Below, in pieces: positions 1 through 8,169 of a stretch of DNA of 64,000 bases; the first letter of the stretch is position 1; every line of letters starts with the position of its first letter. The position numbers and the translations under genes were made by a program. Source of the DNA: Gammaproteobacteria bacterium (GTDB taxonomy: Bacteria > Pseudomonadota > Gammaproteobacteria > Pseudomonadales > Ketobacteraceae). The notes beneath the pieces are model-generated. The model was not told where the DNA came from. It worked only from the letters and a program-made list of their open reading frames with translations, and searched no databases. The stretch covers positions 1 to 64,000 of the forward strand of contig JABLXQ010000025.1 in assembly GCA_013178375.1 (NCBI GenBank). The letters run 5' to 3'.

Positions 1-1
1 T

Positions 2-427
2 CGCGACGTCCGAAGCAACAACTCCTGGATGCACAACAGCCAGCGTCTGGTGAAAGGCAAAAATCGCTGCACGGCCCTGATCCACCCGGACGATGCCCAG
101 CGCCTGGCTATCAATGACGGCGACCCGGTAGTGATCAGTTCCCGCGTGGGCGAAATCGAAATTCCTGCCGAAATTACCGATCGCATGATGCCGGGCGTGA
201 TTTCTGTGCCCCATGGCTGGGGCCATGACCGCAGCGGTTCCCAGCTGGGGGTGGCGGCGCTGCATGCCGGCGTCAGCCTGAATGATGTGACCGACGAACG
301 TTGTGTGGACGCCATCACAGGCGTGGCCGCTTTCAGCGGTCAAAGCGTGACAGTCAGCCGCATCAAGGCGGAAAATAATGTGGTTCGCATTAATGACAAG
401 CGGCTGGCGGTGACGTCAGCCTCGTGA
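2..427 (+). CDS. Molybdopterin oxidoreductase, C-terminal fragment
   Basis: The reading frame is open from the left edge, so the gene is cut by the window; only about 141 C-terminal residues are visible. They match the molydopterin dinucleotide-binding beta-barrel domain that closes DMSO-reductase-family enzymes (formate dehydrogenase or nitrate reductase type): RSNNSWMHNS, then the 'IHPDDAQRLAINDGDPV' element and 'SVPHGWGH' late in the domain. The catalytic part and any Fe-S ligands lie outside, so the substrate cannot be named. The moaA, moaB and moeA genes near 37-40 kb could supply its cofactor. An in-frame ATG at 29 exists but homology continues upstream of it. Confidence 0.85.
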   Translation, partial: RDVRSNNSWMHNSQRLVKGKNRCTALIHPDDAQRLAINDGDPVVISSRVGEIEIPAEITDRMMPGVISVPHGWGHDRSGSQLGVAALHAGVSLNDVTDERCVDAITGVAAFSGQSVTVSRIKAENNVVRINDKRLAVTSAS

Positions 428-498
428 CCGGATCAATTGGCAACACTTGAAGAACTGCAATTTTTAGATGCAGCACATGAGTTAACTGGAGCAAATAG

Positions 499-1422
499 AT
501 GAACACAATGTGGAAGACAATGGTAGGTACCGGACTGGCAGCGGCACTGGTAGCCTGCGGCGGCGGTGGCGGTGGAAGCGGCGGTGGCTCGGACGGCTTC
601 GGCACGACAGGCGAGCTGAATCTTGCCATCACCGACGCACCGGTGGACGGCGCCGAGCACGTCTGGATCACCATCACCGGCGTGAAACTGAAACGCACGG
701 GCACCGACGAGGAAAAACTCGTGGACGTGATCGGCAACGAAATCACCGTGGATCTGCTGGCGCTGTCGAACGGCACCACCCGTCTTCTGTTCACCGAAAG
801 CATCGCGGCCGGCGAGTACCAGTGGGCCCGCTTCCAGCTGTCCGATGCCCGCATCGTCTGGGAAGGCGGTGGCGAGGATGATCTTCAATTGCCGACCCAG
901 GACGAGCTGAAAACCAGCGGCAACTTCAGCGTTCCCTCCAATGGCGTTGCACACTACACCGTGGACTGGGATCTGCGTAAATCCATCGTTGAAATGGGCG
1001 GCAGCGGTAACTACAAGCTGAAGCCGGTTCTGCACCTGCGCGACGACGACAATGTGGGTTATATCCAGGGTTACATCGACGAAACCTATACCGTCGATGC
1101 ATGCACAGGCGAGACCGACATCCCCACCCTGTATGTCTACAACGGTCACGCAATTGTGCCGGATGACATGGGCGGCGCCGGCGTTGAACCCATTGCCTCC
1201 ACAAAACTTCCCGTCACCGGCGATTTCTATCTCGGCATGCTGAACCCCGGCAATTACACGCTGGCGTTCACCTGCAACGGCGACATGGATGATCCGGAAA
1301 CCGACGAAACCAATCTGGAAGTCGAGTTCCCGGACACGCTTGAAGTAACCGTCATCCAGGGCGAGAACGTCGAATTTGAAGACACCGACTATCCCTTCAG
1401 GAACTTGCTCCAGATAAACTGA
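499..1422 (+). CDS. DUF4382 domain lipoprotein
   Basis: A 307-residue predicted outer-membrane or surface lipoprotein of unknown function. Residues 1-19 form a short signal peptide ending in a lipobox (LVA|C20), followed by a flexible Gly/Ser-rich linker. From about residue 34 the 'LNLAITDAPVDGAEHVWITI' pattern is the hallmark of DUF4382, a beta-rich domain found in secreted lipoproteins. The rest is acidic and beta-rich without obvious catalytic residues. The start is supported by GGAG nine bases upstream. It is apparently monocistronic, with a strong hairpin terminator just after the stop. Confidence 0.85.
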   Translation: MNTMWKTMVGTGLAAALVACGGGGGGSGGGSDGFGTTGELNLAITDAPVDGAEHVWITITGVKLKRTGTDEEKLVDVIGNEITVDLLALSNGTTRLLFTESIAAGEYQWARFQLSDARIVWEGGGEDDLQLPTQDELKTSGNFSVPSNGVAHYTVDWDLRKSIVEMGGSGNYKLKPVLHLRDDDNVGYIQGYIDETYTVDACTGETDIPTLYVYNGHAIVPDDMGGAGVEPIASTKLPVTGDFYLGMLNPGNYTLAFTCNGDMDDPETDETNLEVEFPDTLEVTVIQGENVEFEDTDYPFRNLLQIN

Positions 1423-1431
1423 TCAACCGCT

Positions 1432-1465
1432 GGAGCGGACAGCCCATCTGTCCGCTCCGGCTTTT
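1432..1465 (+). terminator. Rho-independent terminator after DUF4382 gene
   Basis: A perfect 11-bp stem (GGAGCGGACAG at 1432-1442 with its complement at 1448-1458), a 5-nt loop, then GGCTTTTG. It lies 10 bases after the stop of the lipoprotein gene. Confidence 0.8.
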
Positions 1466-1512
1466 GTGGCATAATCCCGCTCAATTCCAAATTCCCCCGG
1501 CATCCCACAACA

Positions 1513-2355
1513 ATGAAACTGCCACAAAAAACCCTCGCCTTCATCGCCCAGCACCTACCCGGCTTCAGCGCACCCGCCACCAAATCCAGCACGCCGCCGG
1601 ACAAGGAATACACCATCGACGAGCTGGCGCGGGCTGCCAACACCACCGTGCGCAACATCCGTGCCTACCAGGACAAGGGCCTGCTGGCCCCACCGGAACT
1701 GCGCGGGCGCAAGGGCTTCTATTTCAATACCCACCTGGCGCGGCTGCGAGTGATTGCCGGCCTGCTGGACCGGGGCTATTCGCTGTCCAGCATCAAGGAA
1801 CTGATCAGCGCGCTGGAAAACGGCGTCGACCTGCGCCACCTGATGGGCCTGGAATCCGCGCTCACCAGCCCCTGGACCGACGAAGAGCCCATGCTGGTGC
1901 CCATGACAGAACTGCTGATGATGTTCGGCGGCGGCCTGACGCCGGAAGCGCTGCTGCGGGCCAATGAACTGGATCTGATCAAACCGGAAGGCACCATGAT
2001 GCGTGTGCGCAGCATGCGAACATTGCGTGCTGGGGCAGAACTGGTGTCCACCGGCATTCCGCTGGAGGATCTGCTGGACATCGTGCGCATGCTGCGCGGC
2101 AACGTCGAGCGCGTCGCCAACGAACTGGTGCGACTGGTGGGCGATCACGTGCTGTCAAACTATGAAACCCAGGAACTGCCGCCGACGGATGAGTTTCCCA
2201 AACTGGCGGATCTGGTGTGGCGGCTGCGGCCACTGGCCGAAATGGCGGTGCACGCCGAACTGGCCCGGGCGATGGAGACGGCTGCATCGCGGCTGTTATC
2301 CGACCGGCTGGAAAAAATCATCGAGCGCATGAATCGGGAAAAATCCGGCAAATAA
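1513..2355 (+). CDS. MerR family transcriptional regulator
   Basis: A 280-residue DNA-binding protein. A winged helix-turn-helix of the MerR type spans roughly residues 32-105 ('YTIDELARAANTTVRNIRAY' followed by a GLL.P wing segment and RLR.I). The long C-terminal part (about 170 residues) is helical and lacks the cysteine clusters of metal-sensing MerR proteins, so a metal ligand is unlikely; the effector is unknown. No good Shine-Dalgarno precedes ATG 1513, so the extreme N-terminus is uncertain. It converges on the metal-dependent hydrolase gene; whether it controls the repeated operator upstream of that gene is only a possibility. Confidence 0.85.
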   Translation: MKLPQKTLAFIAQHLPGFSAPATKSSTPPDKEYTIDELARAANTTVRNIRAYQDKGLLAPPELRGRKGFYFNTHLARLRVIAGLLDRGYSLSSIKELISALENGVDLRHLMGLESALTSPWTDEEPMLVPMTELLMMFGGGLTPEALLRANELDLIKPEGTMMRVRSMRTLRAGAELVSTGIPLEDLLDIVRMLRGNVERVANELVRLVGDHVLSNYETQELPPTDEFPKLADLVWRLRPLAEMAVHAELARAMETAASRLLSDRLEKIIERMNREKSGK

Positions 2356-2370
2356 ATCCTGTCCGCAAAA

Positions 2371-2400
2371 CGAAAAAAGGCTGTGCGGAGAGCACAGCCT
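2371..2400 (-). terminator. Rho-independent terminator for the metal-dependent hydrolase gene
   Basis: On the minus strand a perfect 9-bp stem (AGGCTGTGC / GCACAGCCT, 2400 to 2378) with a 5-nt loop is followed directly by six T residues (2377-2372). It lies 36 bases after the stop of the gene at 2437-3294 and may also stop transcription from the convergent MerR gene. Confidence 0.85.
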
Positions 2401-2436
2401 CTGGCGCAAGGGAAACGCCTTTAATCGTCAACCAGA

Positions 2437-3294
2437 TCAGGCCGCTGCCAGACCCATCTGTTCAGCAAACGTATCCACCTTCTTCATCAGCTCTTCAGCG
2501 CGCTTCAGGTGGAAACTGTTGTCCTTGTCCCAGGGGTGGAAACTCGGGCGGAAGAAATCCAGCCACTCCGGCAACATACGCGGCAGCAGGCCATCGCGAC
2601 CGAACTGGAAATTGAGTGATTTCATCCAGCCCTTGATATTCAGATGCTGTTTTTCCGCCTTCAACACCTTGTAGTAGTAGCGGTAGAACAGGCTCCAGAA
2701 AATCACGTTGGCAACCAGGAAGGCAAATGTGCGGATGGCATAGGCTTTCGGACCCTTGCCAACGGCTTGTTCATACACGTCGTAGGCCACGCCCTTGTGC
2801 TCGGTTTCTTCCATCGCATGCCACTGCCACAGGGCGTGATAGCGTTCTTCGCTGCCTTCGAAGAAACGGTCATCGGTCAGTACCATTTCCGCCAGCATGG
2901 CCGTCAGGTGTTCCAGTGCCACTGTCGCGGCCAGCTGAAACGACTTCGGCAGATTTTTCTGCAGGAAGGCCAGCAATTCCTCGACCGTCTTTTCCATCTT
3001 GTCGGTCTGCAGACCGGCAGCCACCATGGCCTCGTTGTACTCTTCATGTTCACGGGTGTGGAACGCTTCCTGCCCGATGAAAGCTGCCACGGCCTTTTTC
3101 AGATCCCCATCGGTGATCTGGTCGCGATAGTTGCGAATGCTCTGGATAAAAAAGCGTTCGCCGGCGGGGAAGAAAATGGAAAGAGTGTTGAGAAAGTGAG
3201 TCCAGTGGGTACCACGGCCATTCCAGTTGCTGATACGGTTCTGGGGCAAATGGAACTGCAGGTTACGACGCACGGGCAGAATGGCAGCTGTCAT
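2437..3294 (-). CDS. Metal-dependent hydrolase (PF10118/COG3687 family)
   Basis: A 285-residue, probably cytoplasmic protein of the 'predicted metal-dependent hydrolase' family, which is ferritin-like in its helical pattern. Candidate metal ligands are E76, H79 and H83 in 'GQEAFHTREHEEYN', a glutamate and histidine in 'ALEHLTAMLAE', and 'WHAMEETEHKG' near residues 169-179. The substrate is not established for the family. Members are often found in lipid-metabolising bacteria. AGAGGG lies just upstream of the chosen ATG. The gene has its own terminator and an upstream region full of inverted repeats, so it is probably a single-gene, tightly regulated unit. Confidence 0.8.
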   Translation of the reverse strand: MTAAILPVRRNLQFHLPQNRISNWNGRGTHWTHFLNTLSIFFPAGERFFIQSIRNYRDQITDGDLKKAVAAFIGQEAFHTREHEEYNEAMVAAGLQTDKMEKTVEELLAFLQKNLPKSFQLAATVALEHLTAMLAEMVLTDDRFFEGSEERYHALWQWHAMEETEHKGVAYDVYEQAVGKGPKAYAIRTFAFLVANVIFWSLFYRYYYKVLKAEKQHLNIKGWMKSLNFQFGRDGLLPRMLPEWLDFFRPSFHPWDKDNSFHLKRAEELMKKVDTFAEQMGLAAA

Positions 3295-3319
3295 AGTTTT
3301 CCCTCTGTATGTCTCATTG

Positions 3320-3351
3320 TTTTATGTTACACGATTTAATGTAATATAAAA
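3320..3351. promoter_or_regulatory. Inverted-repeat operator upstream of metal-dependent hydrolase gene
   Basis: TTTTATGTTACA (3320-3331) and TGTAATATAAAA (3340-3351) form a 12-bp inverted repeat with one mismatch and an 8-base spacer, 26 bases upstream of the divergently read start codon at 3294. The half-site recurs at 3387-3408. The size and symmetry fit a dimeric repressor such as a TetR-type protein; the regulator is not identifiable here. Confidence 0.5.
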
Positions 3352-3386
3352 CCTACTGCGGGTACAGTGGTGGATACCACTAAATA

Positions 3387-3408
3387 TGTAACATTATTTT
3401 ATGTCACA
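3387..3408. promoter_or_regulatory. Second copy of the operator half-sites
   Basis: TGTAACAT (3387-3394) and ATGTCACA (3401-3408) form an 8-bp inverted repeat with one mismatch around TATTTT. The half-site is the same TGTWACAT word as in the 3320-3351 site. A further small palindrome, AGTGGT-GGAT-ACCACT, sits between them at 3366-3381. The rest of the 3295-3584 gap is AT-rich and holds no supported gene. Confidence 0.45.
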
Positions 3409-3584
3409 TAGCTGATGTATATAGGATGGGGTCTTCCTGGTCAATATTCGCGCACGGAATTGCCACAAAAATGTACGCATCTGGATCACGACGGCTACCA
3501 ATGGTTAACCGGCGCACTGTTTGCGGGCATCGGGGAATGGAGGGGGAATAATGCCCCGGGACCTGGAAGGCCCCAGGCGCTTTC

Positions 3585-4670
3585 TCAATCGGATCGGGTG
3601 GCAAGCCAGTCCGTCATGGCGCGCCAGACAGTGTCCGGTGCCTGACTGCCGCTCACTATGCCGGTGTGGCCGCCGGGCGCGATGAACAACTGCTTGTCCT
3701 GGCTGCTCACCAGATCCAGCAGGGCTTTGCAGCTATCGATATTGGCCAGGGTGTCGCTCTGGCCCGCCACGCAGAACAGGTTGGCCTGGATGCGGTCCAG
3801 CCGCGCGATGTCCCGTCCCACTGAAATCTGTCCCCTGCCCGCTTCGTTTTCCAGCCAGACGCTGTAGGTCCAGTCGCGGATGATGCCACCGGGATAGGCT
3901 TCCAGACGGTCGATAAAGGCGCCCTGGGTAGCATGCTGGGAAACGTATTCGCGGTCATCAAGGTTGCGCAGCAGATCCAGATAGCCACGCACGCTGCCAA
4001 CCGGGTCGGACAGCTTGAAGCCGATCGCATTGGCCCAGCCGGGGGTATAGGCCCAGCGCGCGGGCAGCTTGCGGAAATTCACCCCGGCCCGTTGCAGCAC
4101 CCGGTTAAGAGCTGCGTATTGGCGGCCGATGGGGCCGTTGGCGTGGCCGTCCACCGCCGTACCCACGGTAATCAGATTGCGGATGTCGCGATCGCCACTG
4201 AGGGCGACATAGACCAGCGCGATGCCGCCGCCCATGCTCCAACCGTGCAGGGTCAGCTGCGTCTGGCCGCTGTGCACCCGCACCTGCTGCAGAAAGGCGG
4301 GCAACAGTTTCCTGGCGTAGGTGGACAGCGTGTAGTGGGCGTGATCGCGCGTGGGGCTGCCCCAGTCCACCATGTAAACAGAGAAGCCCTGCTCCAGCAG
4401 GAAGCGGATCAGGCTGCGCTCGGGAAACAGATCGTAAATCAGCATGTTGACCGCCAGCGGCGGCACGATCACGAACGGCACGGCGTGACGTTGTTGTTGC
4501 GGCCGGTAATGGCGCAATTTCACCAGGCTGTCGTCACAAATGACGTCGTATGGCGTCTGCCCATTGTTGATCAGGGATTCCGGCCGCAGCAGACGGTCGC
4601 CGGCATTGCGGGCAATCCGGCGCAAGCGACGGGTGGCGGGAAAATTCTTGAGCACTGCGGTTCCAAGCAT
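3585..4670 (-). CDS. PhaC-like alpha/beta hydrolase with serine nucleophile
   Basis: A 361-residue protein resembling class I/III polyhydroxyalkanoate synthases: 'LIYDLFPERSLIRFLLEQGF', 'YMVDWGSP' and 'PGGHTGIVSG' are PhaC-like landmarks. True synthases have a catalytic cysteine in G-x-C-x-G; here the elbow is GWSMGG with Ser145. Together with the aspartate in 'GQSDT' and the histidine in 'GGHTG', this suggests a hydrolase, thioesterase or acyltransferase rather than a polymerase. It is compact compared with class I PhaC (about 560-600 residues) and close to class III PhaC (about 355). I chose ATG 4670 because GGAGA lies 8 bases upstream; an in-frame TTG at 4688 has none. It is divergent from the lipase operon, so the gap at 4671-4906 probably holds both promoters. 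Confidence 0.75.
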   Translation of the reverse strand: MLGTAVLKNFPATRRLRRIARNAGDRLLRPESLINNGQTPYDVICDDSLVKLRHYRPQQQRHAVPFVIVPPLAVNMLIYDLFPERSLIRFLLEQGFSVYMVDWGSPTRDHAHYTLSTYARKLLPAFLQQVRVHSGQTQLTLHGWSMGGGIALVYVALSGDRDIRNLITVGTAVDGHANGPIGRQYAALNRVLQRAGVNFRKLPARWAYTPGWANAIGFKLSDPVGSVRGYLDLLRNLDDREYVSQHATQGAFIDRLEAYPGGIIRDWTYSVWLENEAGRGQISVGRDIARLDRIQANLFCVAGQSDTLANIDSCKALLDLVSSQDKQLFIAPGGHTGIVSGSQAPDTVWRAMTDWLATRSD

Positions 4671-4906
4671 CGGCCAACTCTCCAACAACTAGCGGACGCA
4701 TGTTAATGATCACGGGCGGGTAGTCAGTGACTGCCCGGGCGAAATATCGGGCTGGGAAGCCAATTGAACTACACAGTATTCGTCACTTCGCATTTTTAAC
4801 TAAACGGACAATGTCGGCCAGCTGACAGAGTTTCAATACTGGCCATATTAACCTGACCGAATTCTCCAGCGACTTATCACAACAACAACAAAGCACGGAT
4901 GAAACA

Positions 4907-5851
4907 ATGACAACCCTCTTGCACAAATGCCTGTTGACCGGCTTTCTGTCTGCTATCGCGTTCCCGACATTGGCGGAGGAATCAGACTACGCCAAGACCC
5001 GTTACCCTATCGTTATATCTCCCAGTGGCGGCGCATTTACCAAAATCGGCCCGCTGTATTCGTTTCATCGCATACCGCAAGATCTGCAAAAACACGGCGC
5101 GACAGTGTTTCTTCCCAATCTGACTTCGATTAACACGCCCGAAGTGCGCGGTGAGCAGCTGCTGGATTATGTGGACGAGGTATTGGCGATTACTGGCGCC
5201 GAAAAAGTCAATCTGATAGGACACAGCCTGGGCGCACTGACGGTACGCTATGTGGCGGCAGTAGCGCCGGAAAAAGTGGCATCCGTGTCGGCCATAGGCT
5301 CCCTGACATTGGGATCACCAGTGGGGGACTGGGCCCAAGACGTATTCAAGATGCCCGTTATTGGCGAGCCAATTCAAACAATTGCGGAAGCTGTCGGCAA
5401 CTTGATGGGCTACGTGTTGAATACCCTGGAAGGTGAAAAGTTCGACCAGAATGCTCACAGTCTTTTCATTACGTTGTCGGGTGCCGGCGCAGCGGACTAC
5501 AGCGCCCGTTTTCCGCAAGGCGTTCCCGAGACCCGTTGCGGTGAGGGAGACCACGAGGTAAACGGTGTGCGCTATTACTCCTGGGGCGGAACCAAGGTGT
5601 TTACGCACATGCTTGATCCGTTTGATTACCTGGCGGCCGTTACTTCACTGTTTTTCAAAGGTGTCGACGATGGCACAAGCGATGGCCTGGTTGGGCGTTG
5701 CAGCAGCCATCTGGGCATGGTGATACGCGACGACTATCGGATGAATCATCTGGATGAAGTCAATCAGGTGCTGGGACTGCGCGATCCTTATACTGATCCG
5801 GTGGCGATTTTCCGTCAGCAGGCCAACCGCCTTAAACTCCAGGGTCTGTAA
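4907..5851 (+). CDS. Secreted triacylglycerol lipase (family I, foldase-dependent)
   Basis: A 314-residue exported lipase. Residues 1-23 form a Sec signal peptide with likely cleavage after PTLA. The body follows Pseudomonas/Burkholderia lipases: 'EVRGEQLLDYV', 'KVNLIGHSLGA' with Ser107 as nucleophile, and the conserved disulfide/calcium segment 'TRCGEGDHEVNGVRYYSW' with 'DGLVGRCSSHLG'. Two features are atypical. The elbow is GHSLGA instead of GHSHGG, and the N-terminal oxyanion loop reads 'VISPSGGAF' where the family has 'VLVHGLFGF'. The lipase chaperone starts 6 bases after the stop, as expected for a co-expressed pair. It would be exported to the periplasm, folded with Lif, and probably secreted by type II secretion. 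Confidence 0.88.
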   Translation: MTTLLHKCLLTGFLSAIAFPTLAEESDYAKTRYPIVISPSGGAFTKIGPLYSFHRIPQDLQKHGATVFLPNLTSINTPEVRGEQLLDYVDEVLAITGAEKVNLIGHSLGALTVRYVAAVAPEKVASVSAIGSLTLGSPVGDWAQDVFKMPVIGEPIQTIAEAVGNLMGYVLNTLEGEKFDQNAHSLFITLSGAGAADYSARFPQGVPETRCGEGDHEVNGVRYYSWGGTKVFTHMLDPFDYLAAVTSLFFKGVDDGTSDGLVGRCSSHLGMVIRDDYRMNHLDEVNQVLGLRDPYTDPVAIFRQQANRLKLQGL

Positions 5852-5857
5852 GCCGCC

Positions 5858-6883
5858 ATGAAAAAAACAGCAGCCTTGTTCGTCCTGTTGATCGTCATGG
5901 TCGCAGGCATCTGGTTGCTGTCCGCCTACAACGAAGCACCGAAAGCGGTGAAGTCAGCAACGCCCCCGCAGGAATCGTTTGCCCTCCCGATGCTTACCCG
6001 GCAGGAAACGGTGCCTTCGATCACCACGGGGCTTGAACAACTGCCCCCTTCACTGCGGGGCACGGAAGTGGATGGCGTGCTGCGTGTCGACAACAATGGA
6101 AATCTCGTCATCGACCATGACATTCGTCGCGTGTTTGATTATTTCCTCTCGACACTGGGCGAAGAGTCGTTAACTGTCATCGAGCTGCGGCTGCGGGATT
6201 ATATTCGGCATCAATTGCCCGCAACCGCAGCGCAGCAGGCTGAGCAACTGCTGGAGGACTATCTGGCACTGAATAGGGCACTGTCAGACTTGCAGGCGCC
6301 CGCAGATGGCGATACCAGCAACGCACCGGATACGGCTACGCTACGTGAACGACTCTCGTCTATTCAGGATCTTCGTCAGCAATACCTGCAGGCTGATGTC
6401 GTTGATGTCTTCTACGCCGATGACGATGCTCTGGATCTGCTCGCCCTGGGCCGCATGGAAATAGTGGAAGACCGGACACTGTCGGCAACACAGAAAACGC
6501 AGGCCCTGAACGCACTCGAACAATCACTGCCTCAGCATCTGCAGGGCGCCATCAACGAACTCAACCAACATCAGCAAATGAGCACCCTGACAGCGCATCT
6601 TCGTCACCAGGGCGGTACTGACGCCGAGGTCTACCAGTTGCGCGAAAGTTTCTTCGGCTCCGAAGCCGCGGAACGGCTCGCGCAGCTTGATCAATCGCGA
6701 CAGCAGTGGCAAGCACGCTCAACGCAGTGGCTAGGTGAACGCGACAGCCTGATCGCCAGGCAGGATATCGACGCAGCCGACCGTCAGCGCCAGCTTGACC
6801 TGCGGCGGCGCGAACTCTTCGAGCCTGCCGAGTTGCGGCGCATCGATGCCCTCGAACGCTTGCATGATCAAAGGCTGCAATAA
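5858..6883 (+). CDS. lifO: Lipase-specific foldase (Lif/LifO)
   Basis: A 341-residue steric chaperone anchored in the inner membrane by one N-terminal helix (about residues 5-25), followed by an Ala/Pro-rich linker and a long helical domain that wraps the lipase. The family signature RxxFDYxLSxxGE appears as 'RRVFDYFLSTLGEE' near residue 90. Glutamine/arginine-rich helices fill the rest, as in other foldases. It follows the lipase by 6 bases and is almost certainly in the same transcript. Its presence supports classing the neighbour as a family I.1/I.2 lipase despite its altered oxyanion loop. Confidence 0.9.
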   Translation: MKKTAALFVLLIVMVAGIWLLSAYNEAPKAVKSATPPQESFALPMLTRQETVPSITTGLEQLPPSLRGTEVDGVLRVDNNGNLVIDHDIRRVFDYFLSTLGEESLTVIELRLRDYIRHQLPATAAQQAEQLLEDYLALNRALSDLQAPADGDTSNAPDTATLRERLSSIQDLRQQYLQADVVDVFYADDDALDLLALGRMEIVEDRTLSATQKTQALNALEQSLPQHLQGAINELNQHQQMSTLTAHLRHQGGTDAEVYQLRESFFGSEAAERLAQLDQSRQQWQARSTQWLGERDSLIARQDIDAADRQRQLDLRRRELFEPAELRRIDALERLHDQRLQ

Positions 6884-6913
6884 TTCCGACACAGGCAACA
6901 CTGTGCGTCAGGC

Positions 6914-8059
6914 ATGAACAAGTACCACTATCGCATCCTGTATTTTTTTGGAAAACTTCCTTTTATGCCCGGCTACAAGTTGGAGAATTCGACGAAACAC
7001 CCTGGAAAAATTTTCAGATATATAAATTTCATTCTTGCGATATCAGTGGCAGGTTGCAGTGCAGCCGGCGACAAAATCCTTGAGTCTTCCAGCAAAAATT
7101 CCTCCTTGAAATGGATCACCGACATTAGCGCATCGACACACGCCGAGAATGGCGTGGCGAAGCTGCAGTTCATCGGTGCAGGCGGGGTTTATCTTTCATT
7201 TCCACAGGGTGGCGTGCTGGTGGACCCCTTTTACTCAAACCCGGGCATATTGTCCCTTGCCAGTTTGAGAACCTTAACTCCAGACACGCAAACCATTGAC
7301 CGCTACTTGCCACCGCTCAACGATATAAATGCTGTGCTGATTGGCCATGTGCATTTTGACCACGCACTTGATTTGCCTTACATCGCCGGCAAACTGGTGG
7401 AAAACGCCAGAATCTATGGCAGTGCCACGTTAAAGAACAGTCTCGCCACTGCAATCGCACCGGACAGACTGATTGATGTTGAGCCCAGCATGTCTGTCGA
7501 TGGCCGTGGTGGGCAGTGGCTCATGCTTTTCCCACACTTGCGGGTATTTCCTATCAAGTCCGAACACGCGCCTCATATCGGTTCCTGGGTGGTCGGTTCG
7601 GGTAATATCGAAAAGCCTTTGGATCATGTGCCACGGGACGTTCTCGATTGGCGGGCCGGCGTGAATATCAGTTATCTGATTGATCTGCTGGATGATGAGA
7701 AAGAGCCCCTTTACCGGATATTCATTCAGACCTCTGCCTCTTCATCGCCCAATGGCCTGGCGCCGAATAGCGTACTGGATGACGGGAAAGCGGTCGACAT
7801 GGCTGTGCTGTGCGCGGCGAACTACAGCAAAATGGAACACTATCCGGAATATTTGCTCGAAAGAATGAACCCGCAAAAAGTGGTGCTCGTGCATTGGGAG
7901 AAATTCTGGACACCTTATGAACCCGGGCAAGCCTCTCCGCTACCCGGTCTGAGTCTCGATAATCTCTATCAGCGAATCAATGCAGTCCTGCCGCAAGCTG
8001 AGGTCAGCATATTACAGCGTAGCGCCATCATGAGATGGAGCCTCGATCCAGGCCGCTAA
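6914..8059 (+). CDS. MBL-fold metallo-hydrolase, probable lipoprotein
   Basis: A 381-residue metallo-beta-lactamase-fold protein. The zinc motif HxHxDH is present as 'GHVHFDHALD', preceded by the usual 'VLVDPFYSNPG' strand. Near the N-terminus 'ILAISVAGC' looks like a lipobox, which would place the enzyme on a membrane surface. If so, the in-frame ATG at 6965 gives a more normal signal peptide (about 30 residues) than ATG 6914; neither has a strong Shine-Dalgarno. The substrate is unknown; the C-terminal 'VVLVHWEKFW' segment is shared with other uncharacterised secreted MBL proteins. The 30-base gap to the foldase gene suggests possible co-transcription with the lipase pair. Confidence 0.75.
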   Translation: MNKYHYRILYFFGKLPFMPGYKLENSTKHPGKIFRYINFILAISVAGCSAAGDKILESSSKNSSLKWITDISASTHAENGVAKLQFIGAGGVYLSFPQGGVLVDPFYSNPGILSLASLRTLTPDTQTIDRYLPPLNDINAVLIGHVHFDHALDLPYIAGKLVENARIYGSATLKNSLATAIAPDRLIDVEPSMSVDGRGGQWLMLFPHLRVFPIKSEHAPHIGSWVVGSGNIEKPLDHVPRDVLDWRAGVNISYLIDLLDDEKEPLYRIFIQTSASSSPNGLAPNSVLDDGKAVDMAVLCAANYSKMEHYPEYLLERMNPQKVVLVHWEKFWTPYEPGQASPLPGLSLDNLYQRINAVLPQAEVSILQRSAIMRWSLDPGR

Positions 8060-8169
8060 TGCAAAGGGTGCAGAAAACATGTGCTTGAGCGGGTCATTCG
8101 CTGCCAAAATCTGGGGCTTATCCAGAGCTTCACTAGCTGCAAAGATTTCGAATCAAACTCGAGCGGCAC

